Source: Hetaerina americana (Eukaryota > Arthropoda > Insecta > Odonata > Calopterygidae). From it: a stretch of DNA of 64,000 nucleotides. The number at the start of each line of letters is the position of its first letter. Position 1 is the stretch's first letter. The DNA is taken from contig JAKTNV010000011.1 in assembly GCA_022747635.1 (NCBI GenBank), positions 13,370,704 to 13,434,703 of the forward strand, in the 5' to 3' direction. Made by a program: the position numbers and the translations under genes. The notes under the pieces were generated by a model that worked only from the letters and a program-made list of their open reading frames with translations, was not told the DNA's origin and ran no database searches. Below are positions 23,359 to 34,965 of the stretch, in pieces.

Positions 23359-23626
23359 CGAGGGTTGCGATTTATATTTTCAAATGCACTCCTGTCTCGA
23401 TAAACCACGTCGAAAGTCGTGAAAAATGATCGCACGAAAGTATTCACGAGTTAACTCCATTTTTTTTCGCTGAGAAAAAAAATTTTCGAGTCGCTGTAAA
23501 ACAAAACAAGTCATGATCGAACAGCAAAATGTTCTGAAGAAAGTGAGCGTTAAAAGGGTCAAACTTTCAGATGGCGCCTAAAGTGCTTAGTTTTGTCAAG
23601 GCTCAAAATATAAATAGCAACCCTCG
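23359..23626 (-). mobile_element. Internally deleted mariner (268 bp)
   Basis: Terminal inverted repeats of 22 bp with one mismatch lie at 23359-23380 and 23605-23626 (cgagggttgc-atttatatttt). Read on the minus strand, a leader of about 145 bp follows the 5' repeat, then the first codons of a mariner transposase, which run straight into the 3' repeat. A TA dinucleotide follows at 23627-23628; the other flank reads TT. It could move only with a transposase supplied in trans. Confidence 0.88.
23380..23460 (-). pseudogene. Mariner transposase, first 26 codons only
   Basis: The short frame starts MELTREYFRAIIFHDF and ends RRGLSRQECI before a stop inside the terminal repeat. The pattern 'FR..I..DF..GLS.QEC' is the start of the first helix-turn-helix of mariner transposases. 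The remaining ~320 residues, including all catalytic aspartates, are deleted. An upstream in-frame ATG makes a 60-codon frame, but the family match starts at MELT. Confidence 0.8.
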
Positions 23627-23659
23627 TATGGTAGGCGAAAAGAGTGATGGGGTAAATGG

Positions 23660-23935
23660 GAATAAGGTAGGGGAAGAAATATTTAAATGTATTGGGATTT
23701 TAATGAGGCAGTAATAGAAGGACGAACGTAAAAAAGCGAAGTAGAGGAAGGACAGAGAGTTGGAATGGAGTATGCAGAATTGAATAAGAGTTTATTGTGG
23801 TATCCGATGCTAAGTTTGTTTTTGGTTTTTTTGGGAAAGGCAAAGGAATGTATCGTTGTACCGTTTTATTATATTGTGTCCATTCAAAGCCTACCTTAAT
23901 CGGTGGAATACCAATATTAAAGAATGATATTAAAC
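23660..23935 (+). mobile_element. RTE-like 3' tail, diverged
   Basis: Contains 'gtatgcagaattgaataaga' (equivalent to YAELKKS), then 'tgtgtccattcaaagcctac' and the hairpin CTACC-ttaatc-GGTGG, where the U.G wobble keeps the stem. It ends in 'aataccaatatta' rather than TA repeats. Confidence 0.82.
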
Positions 23936-24159
23936 GTAATTGGGTAAATTACATCAGCTGTTGGTCAATCAAGTCAATAATTACGACAATGAAATTCAAG
24001 AATTCCATACAATTGTATAGGAATGGTTAAATATTTTCGAAATTATTGTTTTAATCTGAAATGAGGATAGGGCTCAATTGAAACGTTCGATATCTTAGCA
24101 TTATCAATGCTCTGCCATGTGGAAATTTGTGCGAATATTCACGCCTTGATAAAGAAGTG

Positions 24160-24386
24160 AAAAAAAGTTCCGCTCTCCTCGTTGGTTCTATTCGGTCGAC
24201 CCACGTCGCAGTCGCCTTGTCCCCTTTTACATCTCCTGCCTCGGATGTTCGAGAACTCGTGCTTCATTTCTCCTGTCCTTAATCCGTTGAATATTAAGAG
24301 TTAGATGTCCTGACGACTCGTGACCCGTGAAAAAAGTCGAAGAGAAGCGAGTGCCCGTCGAAATTATTTTGGAAGTCCTCTCTCTA

Positions 24387-24419
<33 letters not shown>

Positions 24420-24850
24420 AGGATTTTTGGCGCCCAACCAAGTTTTGGGGTAGACGGTAATTTCATTTTATTTGACGACCCATTCATGCATTCTCCTTCC
24501 TTCAAAAGCGAGGTTCGGCGTAGTCTCCCGGAGTTTTCAGCGGGAGTGGCGTTTGTGGGGGTTTAGGAGGGTTTTTTAGGGAGGGAATAGGGGTGGGTGG
24601 GTGGGATAGGGATGATGAGAGGGTGCGAAGAGTTCCGATTCTCTCGATTGTCTGCATGGCCGACAAAGTCTTCCCAAACTCTCTTTCGCCCGAAAATCTT
24701 ACGCCGGACTCCTCCAGGCAAACATCCATAATTATTCACATTATTCTTCAGTGCGTGTCCTCCATCCGATGCACAGTCAAGTCAGTCGTTCGCGTAGATT
24801 TTCCCCCCTTTCTTCTTCATTCATGTAAGCGTCGCCTCAAGCTCTAATAC
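24160..24850. other. GC-richer, CpG-bearing island with (CT)n
   Basis: Higher GC than its neighbours, with CpG-containing words on both sides of a pure CT tract at 24377-24419. Frames of 70-90 codons on both strands have no domain. A regulatory region is possible but nothing specific can be shown. Confidence 0.45.
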
Positions 24851-25214
24851 CCCCCTTGGCCTAAATATCAATTAGTGATGTTCTAAGGGTATTTATTGTC
24901 ACTTAAGGTCGAATTTCTTGGTGGAGAATTTATTAAACTATACCTTATTTATCAGAATTTAGGCTTTGCAAAGATATATTTGCCTTTATCGCAGGCGAGA
25001 GTATTGTGGACATCTCATGCATATTTATGTTCTCTCGTATACACGAGGAATAGCTTAAGTTAAGAATGCGTTCATGAAGAAGAGTTACCTAATAGGTTCA
25101 AAGGACCCGAGGTTGCATTCAAGGGATCAGTTCATCGGTAAGTTCGTATGGAGCATAGTAGTTCATGGATCATAGATACGGAGCATTGGAAAAGTGGATC
25201 AGCAATGCATCCTT

Positions 25215-25397
25215 CCGTCCGCCTTTGAAGTATGATAGTGGAATAAAATGTTGAAGATTGAATGGACAGACAAAGTTAGAAAGTAGGATATGGAAGAGCT
25301 CAAGAGGAAATCGTCATTTGGGGAACTTTACGGCAAAGGGGAACCAGGTGGATAGGACACACCTTGATTCACCATACATTAATTAGAAACACAAAAC
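25215..25397 (+). pseudogene. Second-lineage RTE superfamily relic, left half
   Basis: It reads 'MLKIEWTDKVRK', 'DMEELKRKSSFGELYGKGEPGG', then 'RWIGHTL'-like sequence. The pattern KI.WTD..rN.evl....gELy....RR.R.WIGH.LR is typical of a branch of endonuclease-reverse transcriptases different from the intact copy here. It is interrupted by SINE-B. Confidence 0.72.
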
Positions 25398-25668
25398 TAA
25401 CTATAGTTATCTACCCAAATAGCTTGATAAAGCCAGGGCAAAGATCTAAAGCTACGCCCAACGGCGAGTGAAATTTTCATATCAGGATATAAATGGACCA
25501 GTTATGTTCCCTATGCCATCTGAGATTTCCTCCGAAAGATCTTGTACAGGCAAAATTTCACAGCTTAAGTGAAATTGAGGGTACCCAGAGGCGTCCCCAG
25601 GAATTGAACCCGGGCCCTCCGATCATTGATCCAGTTCTCTAGCCAATGGACCACCACGTCCGATTTTT
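25398..25668 (-). mobile_element. SINE-B nested in second-lineage RTE relic
   Basis: The right end holds a tRNA-like head on the minus strand. The A-box side is 'ccaatggaccaccacgtccg' in reverse complement, and the B box is 'aggaattgaacccgggccct' in reverse complement. The body matches 12800-12960 ('caacggcgagtgaaattttc', 'gtgaaattgagggtacccag'). It splits a coding relic whose halves read on into each other, which fixes its limits well. Confidence 0.88.
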
Positions 25669-25671
25669 AAA

Positions 25672-25815
25672 CCTCAAGGGTCAGGTAGGATAAAGTACAT
25701 TAGGCAAATTAAGAAGGACGTAAAACAGAGAAACTATCAGAGGGTGAGGGAATTAACGCTGAGTGGAAAAGAATGGAGATATGGACTCAACCATTCTTAG
25801 GATTGAAATTCTGTT
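25672..25815 (+). pseudogene. Second-lineage RTE superfamily relic, right half
   Basis: It resumes with 'KYIRQIKKDVKQRNYQRVRELTL' and 'KEWRYGLN'. This is the usual C-terminal pattern 'yi.qi..Dv....Y.....la.dR..WR'. Together with 25215-25397 it forms one old insertion. Confidence 0.72.
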
Positions 25816-27974
25816 GATGATGATGCCTATTGGGTAATGTGCAACATCATAAAATACGTATCCGCGCTTTCTACAAAGCTTCCCCATTATTAGGTCTTCC
25901 CGTCCGAAAACATGCCTTCCACCATTTTCTCCCAAAATTTTCAATAAAATTTCCCCTGCCACCCACCGAATCTCCTACCAAAAATGAAAACCCTGCAAAA
26001 AGTGACTGCGTATGGATTCTTAAAGGCTATCGACACCCTGGAATCAATGTTTTTCACTAGTGCAACCATATTCCCCTCCTTTTCTTTGTTTCCCTCCCCT
26101 CCTTTCAACTGCCCAACTAAATCCCCGCCTCTATTACCGTCTGATTCCATTTCCCGACTCCTCAATCCTCTCAATGCTGTCACCGAAGAAGAATCATTTG
26201 TGTTCCAGAAAATTCTCTTGCCATTTGAGCTCCTATTTTGTTACGGATATAATTAGACACATACGAGAGTGCCACGTCTGTTTCGACCAACTCTTTTATA
26301 TGCATGCAATATGAATAGTTTTCTCAACAACTCGGGGTTGCGAAGATATGCACGGTCATAAAATAAAAAAACCATGACTTACAAAAACTTACATCAAGAA
26401 AATTAGTATCTTTTGAATTTTCTTTAGCCCCGATTAATTTCATTTGTAATCGTATGAAAGACATATTCTTCTGTAACGAATGGACCGCTAAAACATGCTT
26501 GAGGTTCAATGAGAAAAACATTTCTCAGTGTATATCCTTGAAGCAACAAACTTCACTCGTACGGTCACAGAAATCAGCCGAAATATTTATGGCTAGTTTC
26601 GAGTTTCGTTTTGGTTTTCGTCGTGCTAATTGTATTGGTAAAAATGCTTTCGTATTCAAACCGATGAGTCGTGTATTGGCCTCTTGTTACTTCAGAGAAA
26701 TGATTTGCATGTGTTAGAGACATATTTCAATGTTTTCCATTGAGGTACATTTAACTCTGGGCCATCGTTAGTAATTTCAACCGGGAAAGCTTGGAATACA
26801 AAATGGGAAGTTTTAGAGAAATTTTAGTCACCTATCTTCAAATGTTTGCATGTAAAGGGAGCAAGGAAATATTCTTCAAGTTAAATTATCATGAGCACTA
26901 AGCACCACATTTTTCATTATTTTTTTATTCCAATTAAAAATTATTATTATTGTAGGAAACGTTCATATTTATAAAAGCTAGCTTATGCATGATGAGCACC
27001 TTATAATACCACTCAGCTTGGGAATGAAGCAAACCATAATTTATTTAAATATTATTTTGTTTTTATATTATGTCGTTTCTTTTTTTCCCATCCGTCCCAA
27101 TTGATGAATTACAATTAATATCGCAGGTATTTGATTTTGTGGCATCCTCTGAATACATTTGTTCCGTTTGTGTTTAGGTCGTTTGTCTTCATAATTTTTT
27201 CCTGTTAACCAAAAACTGATTTATACGAAAACGTCTCAGTTGAGAGGATTTTTTGATTTGGGATGTTGAATTTTTGGATACTTCATTTACTGCGAGCATT
27301 TCAAAACAATTGGTTGAAACTCTGCCGCGAAATTGAAATTTTTTCTTCACTCTCTCAAAACCTCCACGGAAGTATAGTGTTAATTCAGTAACCTTCGCGT
27401 TTTTTTTAAATGTTTTAACTTAAGTGTAACTAAATTTTTCTCTTATTTTAACTATGATCTCAGGTTAATAGCTTGCTAAATGAAGATTATTTTCCCCATT
27501 GGCTCACTGATCTCGACTTCGAAGATTCTCGTGAAATTTCCAGCATCCCTCCAACCGCTCCGCGCTCCTCTTTTGTTATCCAAGTTTATTATCTCCAGCT
27601 CTGGAGAGAAAGTCTCCCACCAAGAGAGGAGAGTGGATGTGAAGTAACAAGTTTGAAACTTCACGCAGAAATGTGCACGGCGTAGTTGAAAGGTGTGGGA
27701 GCGTTATGGGTGCCCAATTTTGGGATAGTGAATTACGAGGGGAGAGGCACCACACTCTCGTGTCTAGCCAACTACACGTTTTACTCCTTGAAAAATAATC
27801 AGCTCTCTGCATCTCTCCCCCCTACCCCTGATTATCTTTGATAATTGCACATTAACTTGCATTTCGTGCATGAGAGGGCGTGGCTTGGACGTCTTCAATT
27901 GGCCTTCGGCCCACGACGGAGTTGTGTAACCATAAGAACGTCACATTTGGGCGTCTATTGGTTGAAATAGAGCA
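25816..27974. other. Intergenic AT-rich sequence, no feature recognised
   Basis: Several short frames (60-90 codons) without recognisable domains. No repeat family was assigned. Confidence 0.5.
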
Positions 27975-28145
27975 TCAAGATGCTGCGGTGACTAATGTAC
28001 TAGATTACCACCTCGTGGACCCAGGCACGAACCCCGGCGATGGTAAGGAAATTTCACTAATGCTCATACCCCTCCTTTTGGGTGCTTTGTGAAGAAAACT
28101 TTAAGTGGAGTACGTGTTACGTCGAATGGGATACCACCCCAATTT
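27975..28145 (+). mobile_element. SINE-A, diverged partial copy
   Basis: 'gattaccacctcgtggaccc', then a B-box-like 'cgaaccccggcgatgg', 'gggtgctttgtgaagaaaac' and 'gagtacgtgttacgtcgaat'. The order matches SINE-A, but the 3' third is missing. Confidence 0.65.
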
Positions 28146-29510
28146 TCGTGGTTCTCACATCGGATTCACAGTCATTTCACCCCGACATTAATGTGCCCTG
28201 AAGACCTGTGTGATTTCCTGCCAATTAATTCATAGGAATACCCGGAGGACGTCGAAGCAGACGGGAAAGAGAGGAAGGAAATTCATCCTTTCATCCAACT
28301 GGTAAGTGGAGAAAGCTCTTGAATCGGATGATTTTCTTTAAGATCTTATATGACGCATCCATTTCGCTGGCTAACGCTTCCTCTTCCCCCTCAGAAATTG
28401 CCTCGATGATTTATTCCTCCCTTATTTCACGACGTGATAATTCGTTTCATCGACTCGATCGATCACGAAGCGTACTGACAACGCAAAATTTATCCTTCGT
28501 CGAGACAAGAATCTCTCGCTTAGAAGCTGTCGAGAATCATTCTCTCACGATATGCATTAGAAACTCGCTTTAGTCTTTGACTTTTAAATTTTCTTTAAAT
28601 AAAAGGACATGGTAGATTTTAAAGAGCAGTTGAAGAAGTGCATTGATGTCAATTTAGTCATTGATGTCATGTTCTAATGTCAATCAAGGAGTATAGCGTA
28701 TGGTTTTATAAGAGAGCTCTGAGTAAGAACATGGAAAATGAAATAAGGTCGCAATAGTGTTCCTTCGCATTAAAGGCGTACATTTTAAGCTTGGGTCATC
28801 AGTCGCGACCACTTTGTCCATCCAAAACCCGCTTTAAAACTGCTCACTATCAAGTAATAATTATACTAATAATAAAAGTATATTCCTCCTAATATAAATG
28901 AAAGGTATTAGTACCTTGATAAGTTAGGATAAACATTAGTTGAAAACATATATAATAATTAATATCATTGTCAATTTGGCATTTTCCTTCCTGGTAACAT
29001 AAATATGTTGCCGTAAAGTTTTCATTATACGCAGCATTCTCAAAACGTTAGCTGCTCATATTTTCATTTTAACCGGGGACGTTAATTATTATGAGGAAAA
29101 AAAACGAACAAGTTTGGGACACAGTTTTGTACCCACAGCGAAATAATTTTCATAATGCGAATTGTAATTTGAGAAAAGCCTCCGTAATGGGAGAGAGGGG
29201 AATATTTCTCGTTGGAAAACAGCTGAGGTTAGTGTTTTAGAGGGTGGTGGGGGGGGATGGAGAAGTAGTGGTAATTTAGGGTTGGTGCAATTACTCCATC
29301 TCGTTAATTGCAGGAAGTTTGGGAGTTATGGAGAGAGTGTTAAAGGAAGGCAACTAAGAGTTTCGCTCTGTATCTATGACAATTTGATTTTGATTGAGGA
29401 GGTAAAAATAAAGGAGATTGAGATTTTTTTCCCACCTTCACGATATTGTTGATGTAAATAAATAATATTATTGATCGTCTAACTTTTAAGTTAAGTTTTG
29501 GATGGACACA
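28146..29510. other. Mostly unassigned; one weak RTE tail trace
   Basis: At 28815-28855 'ttgtccatccaaaacccgct' resembles the RTE 3' UTR motif, but the hairpin is lost. G-rich words lie at 29235-29270. Nothing else was assigned. Confidence 0.4.
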
Positions 29511-29514
29511 GACT

Positions 29515-29790
29515 GAACATCAAAAATCTTCCCCATGCCTCCTTTGGATTTCTCCCAACAAACCCTCTCTACTTCCTTTTCACCAAGCCTAGCGTTTTCT
29601 CATTTGTTTTCCCTTTCGTCCACTTGACCTTTGCCAATATTCTTCTCGCAACCACTTCTCAAATCTTCTATTGTACACCTTTAACTTGGCTTCAATGACC
29701 ATGTTTCCATGCCGTAAAAATCACGCTCCATATCAACGTTTACACGAGTCTTTTCCTTATATCCTTTATCCAATTCTCTTTCATATATTC
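29515..29790 (-). pseudogene. RTE-like relic, minus strand
   Basis: Minus-strand frames give 'YGMETWSLKP', 'EKNIGKGQVDERENK' and 'VCWEKSKGGMG', in the order of the intact copy from SVAMYGAETWSLK to LLGAILWRQEKWM. The words 'cttcaatgaccatgtttcca' repeat those at 8813 and 32790. Frame broken. Confidence 0.82.
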
Positions 29791-32144
29791 CCTACTCCCC
29801 TAGAAATGGTATGACAACACTTGATGAACTCCAGGAAAGAAAATAACCGTTAAAAATATTGGAATTGCCTCTTCACCCAATTTCCACTATCCTACCAGTA
29901 ATTCCAACTTCAATATCCTCGTCCAAAAGGCAATCATTTCCCCCTTTGGAACAGTGTCGTAGCTTGTTTCAAAGATGTGGTTTCATTGGGTGAATGGATT
30001 GCGAGCTGGCTAATGTGGGTTGGGAGGAGTGATAGGGGATGGGGAAAGGGGTTGGAGAGGTCAAATGGAGTCGAGTTTGAGATGCCAGCGGGGGTGAATG
30101 AAGTATTAAATCCGTTCAGTTCCTTAAGTGATGGGCACTTCATATATTTCGCACATAATGTGGTCCCGGAGAAGTCCTCCCCTGACATATGACGAGGACA
30201 TAAAACGCTCCACCGTCTTCGAAAGACGTAAGAGGTCGTTGTAGGGGTGGGTTTCGTCGTCAGCCAAGGCGGCATCATCATCTCCGTGGTCAACCCCCTC
30301 CTCCATTTTCTTATTGTTCCCTTGGTTCATATTCGGCCATATCGCACTATTCATTGTCATCTTTTGAATTCCTCCCTTTATTTTAACTTATTTTTTTATC
30401 TCACTTTAAATTCTTCTATGTGTATATCCAAATCGACCTAGTGCAGGCGTCTTACGTCTTTACTCCTATGACCCGTGTTAATCTTAGTGTGGATCCGTCT
30501 CCTCACTGCTGTAATAAATATCTTATCCTCACCCTTAATTTAGAATGAATAATGTCAAATGTTATTTGTGATTTCCTTATACTACGATTTTCGTTCGTTT
30601 TGTATTACTTGTATTGGTTTGGTAATTATACACACCGTTTCTGTTGCTATTAACGGTTGTTTTCCGGAGAAAGTAGGGTTTTTTTACAAATTTCTGGGTC
30701 TACGAAGTGCTATTTCTACGTTGTGCCATTTTTTTCATCTTCGTGCAATTAATTTATAGTTTCCTTTATTCCGTCCTGAAAACCCAACCTTTTCTACCTA
30801 AGTTTAAATTTTATATTATCTTTTAATTTCCCCCGTTAAGCATTTCTTCTCCACTTGCATGTCTAGTACGTCCAGCTTTCTTTCATTTCACTTTTTCCTC
30901 CCTACTCCACACCAGCATCGAAAATTTAGCGAAACTAAATTAATACTTTCTTCATCATTATGTACCAGAAAAAAGGATGAAGATCTATTAAATGAAGATA
31001 TTTCACTATGTTTAGCATTCAATCGTCACACAATGAAGCATTAAGCAGTAAGACACTGGTGAAATTTCTTGTGCTGATTTCATGTCGTGTTGTTTTATGA
31101 CTTTTTTTTATGAAATCGTGAAGGGATTCCATTTTAAATATCAAAACGTTGAGTGGTAAAGTTTATAGAAAGAGATCTGACACCTTTATCCTGTATTTTT
31201 GGAATCGGTGAACCATTTGTTAAATACGTGGAGGTTAAAAAGATTATGATAATGGGCATCTTGACTTGAAAATTGCCTGAATTGATTTTTGGGATTGTTA
31301 TGGAAACGTTTTTTTGGTCAAATAAGATGTATTTCACGTCTAAAATTTAGTTTTTGGATGATATTGATGGACAATCTCTTGTGCTCAATGGAATAAATAC
31401 CTGCAAAACATTACATTCAAATATTTGCGTAGTTTTTAACTGGTTGATGCATCGTCAAAACTTGTGCTTTCCATGAAAAAGAAAGAGTTGATTCCCTTTT
31501 GCATGACTGTTTTTCTCCGTGTGTAGAAATCGTCTGTTGTTGTCAAAAACACTAATTTTTCTCGCGATATGTCTCATGTGTATGGTGTCATTTGACGCTG
31601 CAGATTTTACTGCTTTTGGGCCGTGTTCTTTTGTTAATTTTTATCGTTTTTGTCGGGTCATGTGCAGGACTTGTCTCGTGCAATGTTTCGATCTTTATCG
31701 CCTTCTGACGACGGATTACGGATGTGTTTATCGTCTCAATTCCATCCGAATAAAGTCGCCCGCCTAGCTAAGCTGTCAGTCATCCTTAAAATGCTTCCCG
31801 TTTTTATTTCGGTAAGCGTCACGCTGTCCTCACTCTCTTTTATCTCCGATCCTATCCTTCTGTTATCCCACTTTATGGTCTCGCATTCTGACCTTGTTGT
31901 TATCTAACATATGCCTGGGGTTAGCATATCTCAAGTCACGCATATCATTCGCAGCTGTCGCTCTAAATACCCAGCTACCCCTTCCTTAATGTTCTCCGTT
32001 CTTTCAAGAATAGGACTGTTTACTTCACCATGATTTATTTAAACACTAACAGGTCTCCTAGGGTGATATTTTTTCACATGCAATGGAAAAAAGTTTCCCT
32101 ACAAGCTATCACATTGATATTATGCTGTCTAAATGTAATTTAAA
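29791..32144. other. Intergenic sequence, no gene recognised
   Basis: Includes a minus-strand frame of 119 codons at 29934-30293 and plus-strand frames up to 85 codons. None shows a domain, signal or repeat match. It is the longest stretch of the window without an identified repeat, so a diverged host exon cannot be excluded. Confidence 0.45.
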
Positions 32145-32149
32145 TTTGG

Positions 32150-32432
32150 TTGTAGTCTACCTTCCAAGGTAGGTTTTTCATGGATACCTACATTTCTTAA
32201 TCTCATCTAACAAGGTACAACGGGAAACTCTATTGGCACCTGTCAATGCAATAAACCTTTCATCGATTTCGCTTACTTCTAAAACCACTTCATTCCGTTC
32301 AACACCTCTATCCTATTCCTACCCTTTCCTCGTTTGCCTAACATTCTCCCCTCTATCACACTCTTCAACATCCCATCGCCAATCAAAATTCTCTACATCA
32401 ATCTTTCCTGCCTCTTTTTTTCCTGCTGACAT
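32150..32432 (-). pseudogene. RTE-like 3' part, minus strand (interrupted by SINE-C)
   Basis: It starts with the tail hairpin in reverse complement (32157-32172; stem kept, loop changed). It then carries reverse-complement words for NRIG, GKR and 'ENFDWRW' ('ccaatcaaaattctctacat'). The copy stops at SINE-C and resumes at 32656. Confidence 0.82.
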
Positions 32433-32655
32433 TGCCGGCCCCGGTGGTGGCGGGGTAACGTCCTCGCCTACCAACCTACCTCGCCTAACAACAGAAGTGG
32501 CGGGTTCGATTCCCGCCAAGGTGGATTTTCCTCCATCTAGGGCTTGGTTGTATGTGATTATCTTCAATGCAATATCTGTAATGTAAGGGTAAGGTGGAAG
32601 AAGGGACTAAAAGTCTCAACCTCGCCCAATCAAGTCGACAAAGAAATAAACAATA
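32433..32655 (+). mobile_element. SINE-C nested in RTE-like relic
   Basis: It begins 'gccggccccggtggtggcgg' with an A-box-like 'tggcggggtaacgtcctcgc'. A clear B box follows at about 32502-32512 (ggttcgattcc). The body is 'ctccatctagggcttggttg', and the end 'ggaagaagggactaaaagtc' also occurs at 8750. About 220 bp, tRNA-derived. It splits an RTE copy and is therefore younger than it. Confidence 0.88.
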
Positions 32656-32942
32656 CTCTCTCCTCCACAGCCAGGCCTAGCACTTCCTCGTTTGTTTTCT
32701 TTCCGTCCGATTCACCCTATCTATTCTTCTCCCCACCCACATGATCTCAAAAGCTTTCAATCTGCGCCTATTATCCTGATTCAATGTTTATGTTTCCGCG
32801 CCGTACAAAACTCTATATCAAAGTTTTTACGAACCTTTTCTAAAAAAATCTCTACTCAACGGCCGTGCCATAAATTCTCGTTCCCTTGCAAATGCTACTT
32901 TGACTGACGCAATTTCTCTTCTGATATTCTTACTTATTTGGC
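32656..32942 (-). pseudogene. RTE-like relic, minus strand, continuation
   Basis: Minus-strand frames give 'RREIASVKVAFAREREFMARPLSRD', matching RRRIALGKEAFTRRRELMTGTLSKD, and downstream the 'YGAET' region ('ttccgcgccgtacaaaactc'). With 32150-32432 it forms one minus-strand copy split by SINE-C. Confidence 0.85.
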
Positions 32943-34160
32943 CAGCTAAGTCCGAAATGAATCCAAGTAACAGTGTGAAGAAATATAATGATATGATTTA
33001 AATGATGATGTAGCTGGAAAATATTTCTGTGTTCAGTGAGATTTTACGAAGAAAGTGTTTGTCACGGAATTATTTTTTTCTGAGCATTTCATTATTTAGA
33101 GATTAGGAGGTATACGAGTTTGATGACTATTGGTATATTATCGTATTCGTGTTGTATTGGGTGCAATTACTGTTTTCGTTAAGTTTTGCATTACGTCGTA
33201 CCTTCTTTGCTTGTTCCTTATGCTTACGGCGTATACTAGCTATATCATTGTTTCATTTTTTACTTAATAAAACATTTAAAAGACCAAATGACTCCTGCTT
33301 AAGGCGAGAAATATACTCCAAATATCTTCATTAACAGAACGCTTACGTATGAAGAAATGGCTGTCTGGTTGACAGAATAAATATTCGAAGATAGATCAAT
33401 ATGGAATAAATTAGCCAAAGGGAATGTTTTATAGAAAAATAATATTGGGATTTTTTGACTGTTACTATCTCCAACAGTAGAGAGTTAAGGGCATATGTGT
33501 ATAATTGTTAATTTTTTTATTTTTTTCCGGTTACAGTTCTCCTGTACATTGAGCCACTATATAGTTTACTTCGAGTGAAAATGAGCGAATCCATCGCACT
33601 CACTCAAGAGATCACATGTCGGTTAATATCTTAAAAATGCGTCGTACATTATCCTGCATATCGCCGTAAATTCGCTAGATGTGATCTCACACATAATAGG
33701 ACAACACCTCTCTGTATACCCAATAAAGTGTAGAAGGCTCACAATCTCTTTAAAAATCTAATAACTGGTATATTTACTATTGAAACGCTGGGATTAAATG
33801 CGTCGTGCTATACATGAAACTTAGGTAGTATAGATGATCAATCTAAGTATTTTCAAAATATGCGCGCGTATTGTGCAATGAATTCTCTTCCATAAATTTC
33901 TAAATTACGTCCCTTAGAATTCAGCCAGTGTTGCGAGAATGTTGCATCATATTCTGGAGAAATTAATCACGACGAATGAATGTCACGTAATAGTAACTAA
34001 GAAAATTAAGTGCTGACATTTTTCTGTACATTTTGCATCCCTAAATCTATAAGGCACCCGGCAAGTAATCCCTAGGCTGTGTGGCACTGGGTGATTGAAT
34101 AAGGTATAAAAAATCAAAACTTGAATGTCTCTCAGTTTCTCGTTTCAGTATGCATATGTG

Positions 34161-34167
<7 letters not shown>
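32943..34167. other. Intergenic AT-rich sequence, no feature recognised
   Basis: No gene or repeat family assigned. Confidence 0.5.
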
Positions 34168-34226
<59 letters not shown>

Positions 34227-34312
34227 TATATATATATATAGATGATATATATATATAATTATATATATATATATATATAATTATATATATATATATAGAT
34301 GATATATATATA

Positions 34313-34404
<92 letters not shown>

Positions 34405-34437
34405 TCTATATATATCATATATATACACATATATATC
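34168..34437. repeat. Complex (TA)n array with higher-order units
   Basis: TA repeats are punctuated by recurring 'ataattata' and 'atagatgatata' interruptions at 34222-34440. These suggest a higher-order unit of several tens of bases rather than simple slippage. Confidence 0.95.
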
Positions 34438-34439
34438 AT

Positions 34440-34610
34440 CGGTTTGGTAAGTCGAAAGATTTAAAGATTTGTGGTTTATGTCCCGATCAAGGAAATATTT
34501 TTGCACTTGTAATCTGCTCGGTTCCTCCTTCTTCACCTCTCCTGTGTTCGTCATTTATATGGGTTCTTATCCCTTTCCGTATATCTATTTCCATGTGAAT
34601 GAATACATAA
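34440..34610 (-). repeat. Repeat module X, copy 3
   Basis: Reverse-complement words 'tcccgatcaaggaaatattt', 'ttgcacttgtaatctgctcg' and 'cctttccgtatatctatttc' match module X at 3045 and 50395. It is flanked by TA repeats on both sides. Confidence 0.8.
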
Positions 34611-34639
34611 ACTCTACATATGAATATATAAACTAAACG

Positions 34640-34640
<1 letters not shown>

Positions 34641-34712
<72 letters not shown>
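34641..34712. repeat. (TA)n microsatellite, 5' flank of RTE tail
   Basis: Almost pure TA, running directly into the RTE-like tail. Confidence 0.97.
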
Positions 34713-34714
<2 letters not shown>

Positions 34715-34717
<3 letters not shown>

Positions 34718-34945
34718 AAGACTGTGATAGAGGGTAGAATGTTGGGCAAAAGAGGAAAGGGAAGGAACAGGATAGGGATGTTGGACGGGATGAAGGGAGG
34801 AAGAAAGTACTCAGAGATGAAGAGGGACCTGATATAGAGTAGGATGATGGATTTTGTGTTTTGTTAGGAGTAATAAAATATCTGTTTGGTAGTTAATTGT
34901 GTCCATCCAAAAACCTACCTTAACCGGTAGATTACCTTAAAAAAA
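34715..34945 (+). mobile_element. RTE-like 3' tail, young copy between two (TA)n tracts
   Basis: Nearly identical to 52278-52502: 'ttgaagactgtgatagaggg', the GRMLGKRGKGRNRIGMLDG frame, GGRKYSEMKRDL, stop, the 3' UTR and the hairpin (CTACC 34915-34919, GGTAG 34926-34930). (TA)n lies on both sides, so it reads as an insertion into a TA microsatellite. Confidence 0.96.
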
Positions 34946-34948
34946 ATA

Positions 34949-34965
34949 TATATATATATATATAC
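34949..34965. repeat. (TA)n microsatellite, 3' flank of RTE tail
   Basis: Short TA tract after the A-run at the element's 3' end. Confidence 0.9.
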
